This document shows, piece by piece, positions 1 through 9,372 of a stretch of DNA of 64,000 bases. The stretch's first letter is position 1; every line of letters starts with the position of its first letter. Origin of the DNA: Croceicoccus estronivorus (GTDB lineage: Bacteria; Pseudomonadota; Alphaproteobacteria; Sphingomonadales; Sphingomonadaceae). The DNA is taken from NCBI RefSeq assembly GCF_001625325.1, contig NZ_JRQQ01000008.1:174434-238433 (forward strand), in the 5' to 3' direction. A program made the position numbers and the translations under genes. The notes under the pieces were generated by a model, which saw nothing but the letters and a program-made list of their open reading frames with translations, was not told the origin of the DNA and ran no database searches.

Positions 1-75
1 ACTGAAATGATGGTGAGCATCCAGCCAGCCATGTTCAGCATGGCCGAGTGAGGCAAAAGGCCTGATATCAATCAT
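1..75 (-). CDS. Pirin family protein, N-terminal fragment
   Basis: The last 25 codons before the window edge read, on the minus strand, from an ATG at 75 as MIDIRPFASLGHAEHGWLDA and onwards. This is the typical opening of pirin/YhhW-like bicupin proteins, which often start with an IRPF stretch followed by a GW motif; the family includes quercetin dioxygenases and redox-linked regulators. The gene lies 69 bp downstream of zapE on the same strand. Only the first 25 residues are visible, so the family call rests on a short match, and no clear Shine-Dalgarno sequence is seen. Confidence 0.6.
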   Translation of the reverse strand, partial: MIDIRPFASLGHAEHGWLDAHHHFS

Positions 76-144
76 GTTGGGTATCCACTTCGGCGGGGTG
101 TTAACGCCGGAATGGTTATGAGATGGTGACGCGGGAGTTGGAGA

Positions 145-1278
145 TCAACCCTCTTCGCCATGGCCGGCAGCCATGTAGTCCGCGCTCTGCATTTCCTGCA
201 GGCGGCTGACGGTGCGGTCGAATTCGAAGCGACCGCTCTCGTTCCCCTTGGTCCCTGTATCGTACAGGTCTTCAGGCCTTGCGGCTGCCGTCGCCAGCAA
301 TTTGACCTTATGTTCATAAAGCGCATCAATAAGCGTCACGAACCGTGCCGTTTCATTCCGCTTTTCTGGCCCCATGATCGGAATCCCCACCAGAATAACG
401 GTATGGTAGGTCTGTGCGATAGCCAGGTAATCCGGAGCCCCACGAGCTTCGCCGCAGAGTCTTTTAAAGCTGAATACGGCCACACCCTTGAGGCTCTTCG
501 GGACGTGCAGCATACGGCCGCCGCCGACATCGAGATCGGCGGAGGGAACATGTTCTGCATCTTCCGGTTTATAGTCGGTCAAGCGGAAGAATGCCTCGCG
601 CACCTGAGCGGTCGCTGCATCGCCCAGCGGCGTATGCCAGGTTTCCATACCTCCCAGCCTGTCGAGACGGTAATCAACCGGACCGTTGAGGGCCAACACA
701 TCGAGCTCACGTTCGATCAACGCGATAAATGGCAGAAAATGCTCGCGGTTGAGCCCATCTTTGTACAATTCGGATGGGGCGCGATTGGAGGTAGTGACGA
801 TGGTTATGTGCTCTTGCATCATCAAGGCTGTAAACAGTCGGCTCATGATCATCGCGTCAGCCGAATTGTTGACCACCATTTCGTCAAACGCCAGTACGCG
901 GAGGCCCTGAGCAAGCCGCGCAGCTACCTGAGGGATCGGATCTCCGCTCTCGCTCTTGCGCACGTCCCGCATTGCGGCATGCACTTCGAGCATGAAAGCA
1001 TGGAAGTGGACGCGCCGCTTGTCCGCAATTGCCAATGTGTCGTGGAACAGATCCATCAGCATCGATTTGCCACGTCCGACTCCCCCCCACATGTAGATGC
1101 CGCGTGGTGAGGGGGGTTTCTTTCCCATCAGCTTCCCGAGAAAGCTTGTTTTTTGTCCCTGGGATTCCAGATCGCGTTGCAGCAGATGCAAGCGGTGGGC
1201 AGCGGCTGCCTGCTCAGGGTCGGGGCGCAACTCTCCAGCGGCGACCAAGGCCTCGTAGCGGGCAATCAGTCCGGTCAT
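145..1278 (-). CDS. zapE: Cell division protein ZapE (AFG1-like ATPase)
   Basis: This 377-residue P-loop ATPase has a Walker A motif (GGVGRGKS, roughly residues 65-72) and a Walker B-type LAFDEM, with the mixed alpha/beta C-terminal half of the AFG1/ZapE family. In E. coli ZapE associates with the Z-ring under low oxygen or heat; mitochondrial relatives act in protein quality control. I prefer the ATG at 1278 (MTGLIARYEAL), because the upstream in-frame alternative at 1296 is a TTG without a ribosome binding site. It follows sdhB on the same strand; in related genomes zapE commonly sits between sdhB and mdh, but here a pirin gene comes next. Confidence 0.9.
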   Translation of the reverse strand: MTGLIARYEALVAAGELRPDPEQAAAAHRLHLLQRDLESQGQKTSFLGKLMGKKPPSPRGIYMWGGVGRGKSMLMDLFHDTLAIADKRRVHFHAFMLEVHAAMRDVRKSESGDPIPQVAARLAQGLRVLAFDEMVVNNSADAMIMSRLFTALMMQEHITIVTTSNRAPSELYKDGLNREHFLPFIALIERELDVLALNGPVDYRLDRLGGMETWHTPLGDAATAQVREAFFRLTDYKPEDAEHVPSADLDVGGGRMLHVPKSLKGVAVFSFKRLCGEARGAPDYLAIAQTYHTVILVGIPIMGPEKRNETARFVTLIDALYEHKVKLLATAAARPEDLYDTGTKGNESGRFEFDRTVSRLQEMQSADYMAAGHGEEG

Positions 1279-1448
1279 ACGGCGATTGGCTGACAACGTC
1301 TGAGGGTAGCGATCACATGAAGCCCGAAAAAGGTAGCGTTTTCTGACGCATGGCGTTGAGGCAATGAGCGCGAGGCAACCTGCGGTATGCCGTCAGGATT
1401 AATCTCTCGTGTGACCGAGAACTTGCGATGCGCACCTTGTTCTTCAGG

Positions 1449-1484
1449 ATACACCGGCCTTTCAAAATCCGCGCCGGTGTATCT
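1449..1484 (-). terminator. Stem-loop downstream of sdhB
   Basis: A perfect 11-bp inverted repeat (GATACACCGGC at 1449-1459 and its complement at 1474-1484) encloses a 14-nt loop, 30 bp past the sdhB stop. On the minus strand the 3' flank is not U-rich, so it may protect the 3' end or be a weak or Rho-assisted terminator. Confidence 0.5.
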
Positions 1485-1514
1485 TCAGCTACAGGTGTCC
1501 TATCTGTGTGCAAT

Positions 1515-2297
1515 TCAGATGTGCCGCTCGGCCTGCATCTTCTTGATCTCGGCAATTGCCTTGGCGGGAGAGAGCCCCTTGGGGCAAACATTCGCACAGT
1601 TCATGATCGTGTGGCAGCGATAGAGCCGGAAGGGATCTTCCAACTCGTCGAGCCGTTCACCTGTCATCTCGTCACGGCTGTCGGCAAGCCAACGATAGGC
1701 CTGGAGCAGAATTGCCGGTCCAAGGAATTTGTCAGAATTCCACCAATAGCTCGGGCAGCTAGTCGAGCAGCAGGCGCACAGAATGCACTCGTAGAGACCG
1801 TCGAGCTTTTCGCGTTGTTCGGGGCTTTGAAGCCGTTCCTTGCCGCTCGGCGTGGTTGAAACCGTTTGCAGCCACGGACGGATCGATGCGTACTGCGCGT
1901 AGAAATGAGTGAAATCCGGAACAAGGTCCTTGATCACTTCCATGTGCGGCAGCGGGGTAATGCGGATTTCACCCGGCAGATCGTCAATTGCAGTGGTACA
2001 GGCAAGACCATTGCGCCCGTTCATGTTCATGGCGCATGACCCACAAATCCCCTCGCGACACGACCTGCGAAAAGTCAGCGTCGGATCAATTTCATTCTTG
2101 ATCTTGATGATCGCGTCCAGAACCATTGGCCCGCATTGGTCGAGGTCAATTTCGAAAGTATCGTAACGCGGATTCTCGCCGGTTTCCGGGTCATAGCGAT
2201 AGACTTTGAACTTCTTGACCCGGCCCGCGCTATCCGCCTTGTGGACATTGCCTTTGCCAGAGATCTTGCTGTTCTTGGGAAGCGTAAAGGTTGCCAT
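1515..2297 (-). CDS. sdhB: Succinate dehydrogenase iron-sulfur subunit
   Basis: This 260-residue protein carries the SdhB cysteine pattern: a [2Fe-2S] motif (CREGICGSC) in the N-terminal ferredoxin domain, then [11 protein letters not shown] for the [4Fe-4S] cluster, and [12 protein letters not shown] shared between the [3Fe-4S] cluster and the C-terminal domain. It passes electrons from the SdhA flavin to ubiquinone in complex II. The ATG at 2297 follows a CAGGA ribosome binding site. No sdhC, sdhD or sdhA is adjacent: rne lies upstream and zapE downstream, so the subunit is transcribed apart from its partners. Confidence 0.97.
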   Translation of the reverse strand: MATFTLPKNSKISGKGNVHKADSAGRVKKFKVYRYDPETGENPRYDTFEIDLDQCGPMVLDAIIKIKNEIDPTLTFRRSCREGICGSCAMNMNGRNGLACTTAIDDLPGEIRITPLPHMEVIKDLVPDFTHFYAQYASIRPWLQTVSTTPSGKERLQSPEQREKLDGLYECILCACCSTSCPSYWWNSDKFLGPAILLQAYRWLADSRDEMTGERLDELEDPFRLYRCHTIMNCANVCPKGLSPAKAIAEIKKMQAERHI

Positions 2298-2424
2298 CGC
2301 CTATCATTCCTGCTGGCGGCTCATGCCGCGGGACTCGTGGTGCCTTCTAACGATTCATCGCCACCCTGCAAGGGTTGCAGAGGCACAATCTAATGGATCG
2401 GGGCGGTCTATCCCAATATCAGGT

Positions 2425-2453
2425 GAGCCCTGCATACGGTGCATGCAGGGCTC
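2425..2453 (-). terminator. Stem-loop downstream of rne
   Basis: A perfect 11-bp inverted repeat (GAGCCCTGCAT at 2425-2435, complement at 2443-2453) with a 7-nt loop begins 9 bp after the rne stop codon. It lacks a strong U-tract on the minus strand but its position fits the end of the rne message. Confidence 0.6.
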
Positions 2454-2462
2454 TAATTGTAT

Positions 2463-5345
2463 CTATTCACCAAAAGTGCGTTGCCACCACCCACGCCGAG
2501 GGGGTTCTGAGGGGGTATCCTCTACCGCTGGCGTCTCTTGCGTCTCGGCAGGAGGTTCAGTGGTTGCAGTGGCTTCCGCTTGCGCAACGTCTGCGGCTGC
2601 AGGCGCAATCGATATTGGCTGCGTTTCCGGAGTGGGCACTTCTGCAATATCGGCCGCTCCAGATTCTGCTGGAGCCTCACTCGCGACGGTTTCTGCCTTT
2701 TTGCGCCGAGTGCGCTTGGGCTTCACTGGGGCGGGCTCTTCCTCCGGTGACGCATCCGCGACAGCAGTTTCAGAAGGTGTATCGGCATCAGCCTTTTTGC
2801 GGCGAGTTCTCCGTTTTGGCTTAGGCTTGGCTTCGCCGTCCTCATCGGCAGGACCAGTTTCAGCCAACATCGCAGCACTTCCAGCCTCTGGAGGGGCCTC
2901 CGCAGACGCAGTGCCGGCCTCTGCTGCGGTTTCTTCGCTCGCAGGCTCGGGTTCCGCCTTCTTACGGCGTGTCCGTCTGGGTTTGGCTGGTGCTTTTTCG
3001 GCTTCGGGTTCCGCTTCGGTTTCTGCTGATATGGCTTCTACTGGAATCTCTTCTGGCTCAACCTGTTCGCTTGGTATTGCTTCCAGATTTGAGGCGTCTT
3101 CTCCTGCTTCGGAGGGCGTTTCGGCGCTGGTTTCGTTCAGACCATCTTCGCCTTCGATGCCATCAATCCGCTTTTTACGGCGGCGTCCTCCGCGCCGACG
3201 GCGCTTCTTGGGCTTTTCATCGCCATCGACAGCAACTTCGGCATCGTTGTCGCTATCAACTCCGCCTTCCACGGTTTCGTCCATGCTTTCAGCAGACGCT
3301 TCGTTTTCATCCGAATCTGTGGACTGCTCTGGACGTCTGCGGTTCCTGCCGCCACGCCGCCGCCGTTTCTTGCGGGGCTCTCGATTGTCCTCGTCATCGC
3401 GCGACTCGAATTCTTCCTCTTCCTCGAAGGATTCGTCTTCTTCCTCGTCTTCAATGGTGAGCAGTGGTTCGAATCTGGGTGTATTGACGGGGCGGGGGCC
3501 TGCGCTAGTTGCGCGCATTTTTGCACCCTCGTTTTCCCCTTCAGGAAGCACTTCGACTGTCACGCCATAGCGTTCCTCGATCTCCGCGAGGTCGCCGCGC
3601 TTCTGGTTGAGCAAGTAAATTGCTGCTTCCGTCGATGCGTACAGCGTGATGAGCGTGCCCTTGCCCTTTGCGGCCTCTTCCTCGATCAGGCGCAGGGCCG
3701 AAAGGCCTGCACTTGAGGCGGTGCGGACCAGGCCAGTGCCGTCGCAATGCGGGCATGAACGGGTGGTCGCCTCAAGCACACCAGTGCGCAGGCGCTGGCG
3801 GCTCATTTCCATCAGGCCAAAGCCGGAAATTCGTCCCACCTGTATCCGTGCCCGGTCGTGCTTGAGCGCATCTTTCATCGCCCGCTCGACCTTGCGGGTG
3901 TTGGAACTGTATTCCATGTCGATGAAGTCAATCACGACAAGCCCGGCCATGTCACGCAAACGCAATTGGCGAGCGATCTCCTTGGCGGCTTCGAGGTTTG
4001 TGCTCAACGCCGTAGCCTCGATACCGTGTTCCTTGGTGGAACGGCCCGAGTTGATGTCGATGGATACGAGCGCCTCGGTCGGATTGATGACCAGATAGCC
4101 GCCCGACTTGAGCTGCACCACTGGATCGTACATGGCCGTTAGCTGATCTTCGGCACCATACCGTTGGAACAGTGGCACGGGATCAGCATATTGCTTAACC
4201 CTGCGGGCATGGCTGGGCATGAGCAGTTTCATGAACTGCCGAGCAGCTTTGTAGCCGTCCTCACCTTCGACCACGACTTCTTCGATCTCGCGATTGTAAA
4301 TGTCGCGGATTGCACGCTTCACGAGATCGCTGTCGGAATGGATCATCGCAGGAGCGGTGGAGGACAAAGTGTTCTCGCGGATCTCGTCCCATAGGCGGGC
4401 GAGGTAATCGAAATCGCGTTTGATCTCGGTTTTTGTCCGCTGAAGTCCGGCGGTACGGATGATACACCCCATAGTCTTGGGGAGCTTGAGTTCCGCAACG
4501 ATCTGCTTCAGTCGCTTGCGATCGGCCGAACTGGAAATCTTGCGCGAAATGCCGCCGCCGTGGCTGCTGTTAGGCATCAGGACGGTGTAGCGCCCTGCAA
4601 GGCTGAGATATGTGGTAAGAGCAGCTCCCTTGTTGCCACGCTCTTCTTTGACGACTTGAACGAGCAACACCTGGCGCCGTTGGATTACATCCTGGATCTT
4701 GTACCGGCGGCGCAATGCCATGCGCTTGGCGCGAAGCTCTTCTGCTTCCTTTGAACGCGCTCGGCCCTGACGCCGGCCACGGCGACGGCCGTGGTCGTGA
4801 TTGTCGCGATCTTCATCGCTTTCGTCGTCTTCAGCGTCGCCGCCCAGGTCGCTATCTTCAGCGTCGCTTTTGACATGCCCATCTTCGATTGTAGCCACAT
4901 CGTCCTTGTCGGATGTGTCGATTTCCTCGACACCATCCTCGCCGGCAAGGTCATCGACCAATGCGCTGCTGCTGTCTTCGTCACTCTCACTAGATTCGAA
5001 ATCGTCGTCGTCCGCGTTTTCTTCCTCAGCGGCGCGTAGACGTGCTTCTTCTTCTGCGGCAGCCTCTTCCTCTGCCAGAAGCGCTTCACGATCCTGACGG
5101 GGAATCTGGTAGTAATCGGGATGAATTTCGCTGAATGCGAGAAAACCGTGGCGATTGCCGCCAAAGTCGACAAAAGCCGCCTGCAGCGACGGTTCGACCC
5201 GAGTGACTTTCGCTAAATAGATATTGCCTTTGATCTGCTTCCTGTCAGCAGATTCAAAGTCGAACTCTTCAATACGGTTGCCCTTCAGCACCGCCACCCG
5301 GGTTTCTTCCGGGTGGCGCGCATCGATAAGCATGCGCGTTGTCAT
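2463..5345 (-). CDS. rne: Ribonuclease E
   Basis: This 960-residue endoribonuclease has the RNase E/G catalytic core in its first ~600 residues: an S1 domain broken by a long acidic insertion (about residues 95-180), the DNase I-like active-site region (VVIDFIDM), and the Zn-link CPHC that holds the dimer. The C-terminal third is a low-complexity scaffold with arginine-rich blocks (RKKRRRRGG, KKRRRRGGRRRKKR) and three near-repeats of a K-P-x-R-T-R-R-K-K-A module spaced by Glu/Ala-rich linkers. The tail contains G952-W953-W954, the GWW motif by which Caulobacter RNase E binds PNPase. The ATG at 5345 has a GGAG site. Confidence 0.97.
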   Translation of the reverse strand: MTTRMLIDARHPEETRVAVLKGNRIEEFDFESADRKQIKGNIYLAKVTRVEPSLQAAFVDFGGNRHGFLAFSEIHPDYYQIPRQDREALLAEEEAAAEEEARLRAAEEENADDDDFESSESDEDSSSALVDDLAGEDGVEEIDTSDKDDVATIEDGHVKSDAEDSDLGGDAEDDESDEDRDNHDHGRRRGRRQGRARSKEAEELRAKRMALRRRYKIQDVIQRRQVLLVQVVKEERGNKGAALTTYLSLAGRYTVLMPNSSHGGGISRKISSSADRKRLKQIVAELKLPKTMGCIIRTAGLQRTKTEIKRDFDYLARLWDEIRENTLSSTAPAMIHSDSDLVKRAIRDIYNREIEEVVVEGEDGYKAARQFMKLLMPSHARRVKQYADPVPLFQRYGAEDQLTAMYDPVVQLKSGGYLVINPTEALVSIDINSGRSTKEHGIEATALSTNLEAAKEIARQLRLRDMAGLVVIDFIDMEYSSNTRKVERAMKDALKHDRARIQVGRISGFGLMEMSRQRLRTGVLEATTRSCPHCDGTGLVRTASSAGLSALRLIEEEAAKGKGTLITLYASTEAAIYLLNQKRGDLAEIEERYGVTVEVLPEGENEGAKMRATSAGPRPVNTPRFEPLLTIEDEEEDESFEEEEEFESRDDEDNREPRKKRRRRGGRNRRRPEQSTDSDENEASAESMDETVEGGVDSDNDAEVAVDGDEKPKKRRRRGGRRRKKRIDGIEGEDGLNETSAETPSEAGEDASNLEAIPSEQVEPEEIPVEAISAETEAEPEAEKAPAKPRRTRRKKAEPEPASEETAAEAGTASAEAPPEAGSAAMLAETGPADEDGEAKPKPKRRTRRKKADADTPSETAVADASPEEEPAPVKPKRTRRKKAETVASEAPAESGAADIAEVPTPETQPISIAPAAADVAQAEATATTEPPAETQETPAVEDTPSEPPRRGWWQRTFGE

Positions 5346-5882
5346 TATGAATTCTCCAGGCGCGCGGTCGGTCAGGAGCCCTTTGGTGGGCTATGTCGTG
5401 TGCGGCGCGCGCAATTGTAGGTAATCCACGAGCCGCCCGGCATTGGCGGGGCCGGCTGTTGGAAAGGGGGAACGTGCCGGCTCGCTGTTGCAGGCCGGGA
5501 AAGCGAAATGTGTCTGCCCTCAAGAGATCGCGCGGGCCCATGTCAATTTCGTGGGTGCTGCGCGCGGCCCGAGCCGCCGCGGAAACAGCGCCGAAGGCGG
5601 GCTGTTGCGGTCGGTGTTGGAGCGGGCTTCTCATTCGGGCGTCAACCTGTGTGGAACCGAACTTCTTGTAGGAGGTCCGGTTTCTGTGGCGGGGCAGACT
5701 GCTGCCATGGTTCCGAAAATGTTTCACTTAGCGCGACATCATATGTCCCAAGCGATCCCGGAAAGGCTGGCCTGCCCCGTAACATCATAGCTAGCACCGG
5801 TGCGGCAACTGGGCAACCATATTGCGGAATAAGGCGAAATCGCTCTTGTTCTTCCGACGTCGAGGCTCATAACGCTGTTTCG
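5346..5882. promoter_or_regulatory. Divergent rne / amidase intergenic region
   Basis: This 537-bp stretch separates divergent rne and the amidase gene and must hold both promoters and, probably, a long rne 5' untranslated region. Open frames inside it (for example plus-strand frames near 5393-5790) show no recognisable protein or ribosome binding sites, so I call no gene. Known rne messages are often autoregulated through structured leaders; a structured leader here is inference only. Confidence 0.5.
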
Positions 5883-6752
5883 ATGTCTCCTCGGGTGCAA
5901 CTCTGGTTGGCCGTATTCGTTACGGTCGCTTCTATTGCGGGGCTAGGTGCATTTATCGTCGAAACGATCCTGACGCATCCTGGGCATGGTTACGCCGTTC
6001 GCCTCCAATTGCCCGCAGCGGGGCGCAAGATTGGCTTGCCCAAGATCGAGGGCCCGCAAGATGCCAGTCGCCCACTGGTGGTAATCGACGCGGGTCACGG
6101 TGGCCATGATCCGGGGGCGAGCGGCGCGGGCTATGAGGAAAAGGTGCTCACTCTGGGGCTTGCACAGGCATTGCGCGATCGCCTGTTGGCCGGAGGCGGG
6201 ATTCGTGTGGCGATGACGCGTGACACCGACCAATTCCTTGCGTTGGCTGAACGGCGAAAGATCGCAAGAATATTGGGCGCTGGGCTGTTTATCTCGATTC
6301 ACGCTGATTCTGCCGGTGAGAAAAGCGGTATTACCGGGGCGACAATTTATACGCTGTCGGCAAAAGCGTCAGATGAAACAGCAGCGCGTCTCGCCGCGCG
6401 TGAGAACCGTGCGGATCGGGTTAATGGAGTCGCCCTGGAAGGGCAAAGTGACGCTGTGAGCGCCATTCTGGTTGATTTGTCGCAACGTCGGGTACGTGAA
6501 GAATCTGCTGAATTGGCGCAACTCATCATTCGTGAAGGGGTTGGGCAGATGGATTTTCACACTACACCCCGTCGTTCGGCCGCTTTTGCCGTCCTTAAGT
6601 CGGCGGACGTTCCGTCTGTCCTTTTTGAAGCGGGCTACATCACGAATCCCGAAGACGCGCGCCGTCTTGCGTCTAATTCCGGACGAGAGAGATTTGCGGA
6701 AGTCGTAGATCGGGCGGTTCGTGCTTATTTCGCGCGCCAGACGGGAGTGTGA
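5883..6752 (+). CDS. N-acetylmuramoyl-L-alanine amidase (Amidase_3)
   Basis: This 289-residue zinc amidase cleaves the amide bond between MurNAc and the stem peptide and would act in the periplasm during cell separation. An N-terminal hydrophobic segment (about residues 6-25) serves as signal or anchor. The Amidase_3 domain shows DAGHGGHDPGA (first zinc histidine), EEKVLTL (zinc glutamate), ISIHADS (second histidine) and FEAGYITNPED (catalytic glutamate). I start at the ATG at 5883, since the longer open frame upstream is arginine/cysteine-rich and unlike the family. mrcA follows 58 bp downstream on the same strand. Confidence 0.92.
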   Translation: MSPRVQLWLAVFVTVASIAGLGAFIVETILTHPGHGYAVRLQLPAAGRKIGLPKIEGPQDASRPLVVIDAGHGGHDPGASGAGYEEKVLTLGLAQALRDRLLAGGGIRVAMTRDTDQFLALAERRKIARILGAGLFISIHADSAGEKSGITGATIYTLSAKASDETAARLAARENRADRVNGVALEGQSDAVSAILVDLSQRRVREESAELAQLIIREGVGQMDFHTTPRRSAAFAVLKSADVPSVLFEAGYITNPEDARRLASNSGRERFAEVVDRAVRAYFARQTGV

Positions 6753-6810
6753 CCTGTCATACGCTTCCTACTGGCATCGCGCGAAGAGGGCGTGCTAAGG
6801 GCGGCGCACG

Positions 6811-9324
6811 ATGGCCGACGAGAGCAATTCCGATACTGTCCGATACCGGATCCGCCGCGACGCTACTGGCGTATTTCATTGGATCAGGGAAAGGTGGCGC
6901 AACAATCGGTTATTCCGCTGGGCAGCGATAGCTGTCGCTGCTTTTCTGGCTTTATGGCTGCTCGTCTGGGTGACATTGTCACGCAACCTGCCTGACGCAG
7001 AAATGCTATTGGACTATCAGCCGCCGTTGCCGACAATGGTGCGCGGCATCGACGGCGAAATTGTGGATTCTTACGCGCGTGAACGGCGTGTCCAATTGCA
7101 ATTCGTCGATTTCCCACGGCCCTTGATCAATGCGTTTCTTTCTGCCGAGGACAAGACCTTCTGGACGCATGGAGGTATAGACTACACCGGTTTTGCCGGC
7201 GCCGTGGTCGATTATGTCAGCAAGCTTGGCTCGGGACAGCGGGCCAAGGGTGGATCGACCATTACGCAGCAGGTAGCGAAAAACATCCTCGTTGGTGACG
7301 AATATTCGATTACCCGCAAGCTCAAGGAAATGATCCTTGCACGCAGAATCGAAGGCGTGCTGACAAAGCAGCAGATACTCGAGCTTTACCTGAATGAAAT
7401 TCCGCTCGGGCGCCAAAGCTTTGGGGTACAGGCAGCGGCAAGAGCCTATTTCGACAAGGATGTCGGTGATCTCGATTTGCACGAGGCAGCCTTTCTGGCA
7501 ATCCTGCCCAAGGCCCCCGAGAGATATGGTCGGGCGAAATATGCAGATCTGGCTTTGCAGCGCCGGAATTTTGTCCTTGACCAGATGGTCGATAACAAAT
7601 TCGTTTCACGACAAGAGGCTGACGCAGCCAAGGCAAAACCTTTGGACGTGCTTCCGCGCCGTGCCTCGGGTAAGACGGTGGATGCAGGATACTTCCTTGA
7701 AGAGGTGCGTCGTCAACTAATAGACCGATATGGTGAAAAGGCGGAGGATGGCCCGCATAGCGTCTATGCTGGCGGATTGTGGGTACGCACCTCTTTGGAT
7801 CCGCAATTGCAAACCGCCGCGCGTAATGCGTTACGTACGGGATTGCTGCGTTTCCATGGCTCGCGCGGGTGGACTGGTCCGGTCGCGAAGATCAATCTGG
7901 ATGCAGGCAACTGGCAGAGTCAGCTCATCAGTTCCTATCTCGGCATCAATTACAAAGACTGGCGCGTCGGCGTCGTTACTGCCCGCAGCGGGAAATCTGC
8001 GAGAATTGGCTTCACAGATGGGAACGAATTCCCTCTGACGAATCTGCCGGACGCCTTGCGCGCGGGTGACGTGGTTGTCGCTTCTCCTGATGGGAATGGA
8101 TACAAGGTCCGGACAATTCCCGAAATTTCCGGAGGCTTTGTCGCTGAAGAACCTCATACGGGACGAATATTGGCAATGCAGGGAGGATTCGACTCCCGCC
8201 TTGGCGCGTTCAACCGTGCGACCCAGGCACTTCGCCAGCCCGGCTCCACTATCAAACCCTTTGTCTATGCCACTGGTCTCGATTTTGGGCTGACCCCGGC
8301 ATCCATGGTGATGGATGGGCCCTTTTGTGTCTATCAGGGCGCAAAGCTGGGGGAGAAGTGCTTTCGGAATTTCGGGGGTGGCGGAAGTGGCGAACACACG
8401 ATGCGATGGGGGCTGGAACAGTCACGTAACCTGATGACTGTTCACATCGCCAATGATGCGGGGATGGAGAATGTCACGCGTACTTTCCAGAAAGTGGGGA
8501 TAGGCGAATACAAGCCGTACCTGTCTTTCGCGTTGGGTGCCGGTGAAACTACCGTGCAGAGAATGGTCAACGCCTATGCGGCGCTCGCCAATCAGGGGCG
8601 CCAGTTCAATTCCACGCTCATTGATTATGTGCAGGATCGTAACGGCAAGGTGATCTGGCGCGCGGACAACCGTAAATGCAATAGTTGCAACATGGCAGAG
8701 TGGGATGGAAAGCCCATGCCGCGCCTTGCTGAGCGGGGCAAGCAGGTGCTCGATCCCCGGACGGCATATCAGGTGATCCATATGCTGGAAGGCGTGGTGC
8801 AGCGGGGTACTGCGGTTGTTCTACGCGATCTTGACCTGCCTCTTTTCGGCAAGACGGGAACGACTTCAGGGCCGACGGATGTGTGGTTCGTCGGCGGATC
8901 ACCTGATATCGTCGCGGGGGTTTACATGGGTTATGACAAGCCGCGTAGCCTTGGGGGATATGCGCAGGGCGGGCGTCATGCTGCCCCCATATTCAAGCAG
9001 TTCGTGCAAGCCACTCGCAAGCGTTGGAGCGACGAGCCATTCCCGGCGCCGACCGGTGTCCGCATGGTTCGGATCGACAGGCGGACGGGTAAACGTGTTT
9101 TTGATGGCTGGCCAACAGACGATCCCAAAGCCGCAATCATCTGGGAAGCTTTCAAACCGGATACCGAGCCAAGCCGCAGTACCCGGCAAGACGAAATCGA
9201 TGCCATGCGTCAGGAGATCATGGATCTTTTGCGACGAGGGCGCGAAGCTGAAGAGCAGCGCAAGGCAGGCGGAAATGCGGGGCAACCAGGCAATTTCGCG
9301 GAAGAGCAGGGAGGAGTGTACTGA
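6811..9324 (+). CDS. mrcA: Penicillin-binding protein 1A
   Basis: This 837-residue bifunctional class A penicillin-binding protein polymerises glycan strands and cross-links peptides. After a cytoplasmic stretch and one membrane helix (about residues 35-55), the glycosyltransferase domain has EDKTFWTHGGID and GGSTITQQVAKN. The transpeptidase domain has the acylated serine in GSTIKPF, then SRN and KTGTTS. The C-terminal tail is charged and rich in Glu, Arg and Gln. Its place next to an amidase groups two peptidoglycan enzymes under one promoter region. Confidence 0.97.
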   Translation: MADESNSDTVRYRIRRDATGVFHWIRERWRNNRLFRWAAIAVAAFLALWLLVWVTLSRNLPDAEMLLDYQPPLPTMVRGIDGEIVDSYARERRVQLQFVDFPRPLINAFLSAEDKTFWTHGGIDYTGFAGAVVDYVSKLGSGQRAKGGSTITQQVAKNILVGDEYSITRKLKEMILARRIEGVLTKQQILELYLNEIPLGRQSFGVQAAARAYFDKDVGDLDLHEAAFLAILPKAPERYGRAKYADLALQRRNFVLDQMVDNKFVSRQEADAAKAKPLDVLPRRASGKTVDAGYFLEEVRRQLIDRYGEKAEDGPHSVYAGGLWVRTSLDPQLQTAARNALRTGLLRFHGSRGWTGPVAKINLDAGNWQSQLISSYLGINYKDWRVGVVTARSGKSARIGFTDGNEFPLTNLPDALRAGDVVVASPDGNGYKVRTIPEISGGFVAEEPHTGRILAMQGGFDSRLGAFNRATQALRQPGSTIKPFVYATGLDFGLTPASMVMDGPFCVYQGAKLGEKCFRNFGGGGSGEHTMRWGLEQSRNLMTVHIANDAGMENVTRTFQKVGIGEYKPYLSFALGAGETTVQRMVNAYAALANQGRQFNSTLIDYVQDRNGKVIWRADNRKCNSCNMAEWDGKPMPRLAERGKQVLDPRTAYQVIHMLEGVVQRGTAVVLRDLDLPLFGKTGTTSGPTDVWFVGGSPDIVAGVYMGYDKPRSLGGYAQGGRHAAPIFKQFVQATRKRWSDEPFPAPTGVRMVRIDRRTGKRVFDGWPTDDPKAAIIWEAFKPDTEPSRSTRQDEIDAMRQEIMDLLRRGREAEEQRKAGGNAGQPGNFAEEQGGVY

Positions 9325-9360
9325 CAGCGGTGCTGGACAGGAGGGGGAGTAAGGCCCATC

Positions 9361-9372
9361 ATGCAAGAATGA
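9361..9372 (+). other. Three-codon leader frame before the peroxiredoxin start
   Basis: A strong Shine-Dalgarno-like run (GGAGGGGGA, about 9341-9349) is spaced for an ATG at 9361, which opens a frame of only Met-Gln-Glu before TGA. That TGA overlaps the peroxiredoxin ATG at 9369 in an ATGA. This may serve translational coupling or may be chance. Confidence 0.4.

Noticed and set aside
2206..3570. 454-codon plus-strand open frame, Ser/Ala-rich
   Set aside because: It is antisense to the repetitive tail of rne and its composition mirrors that repeat; no domain or ribosome binding site.
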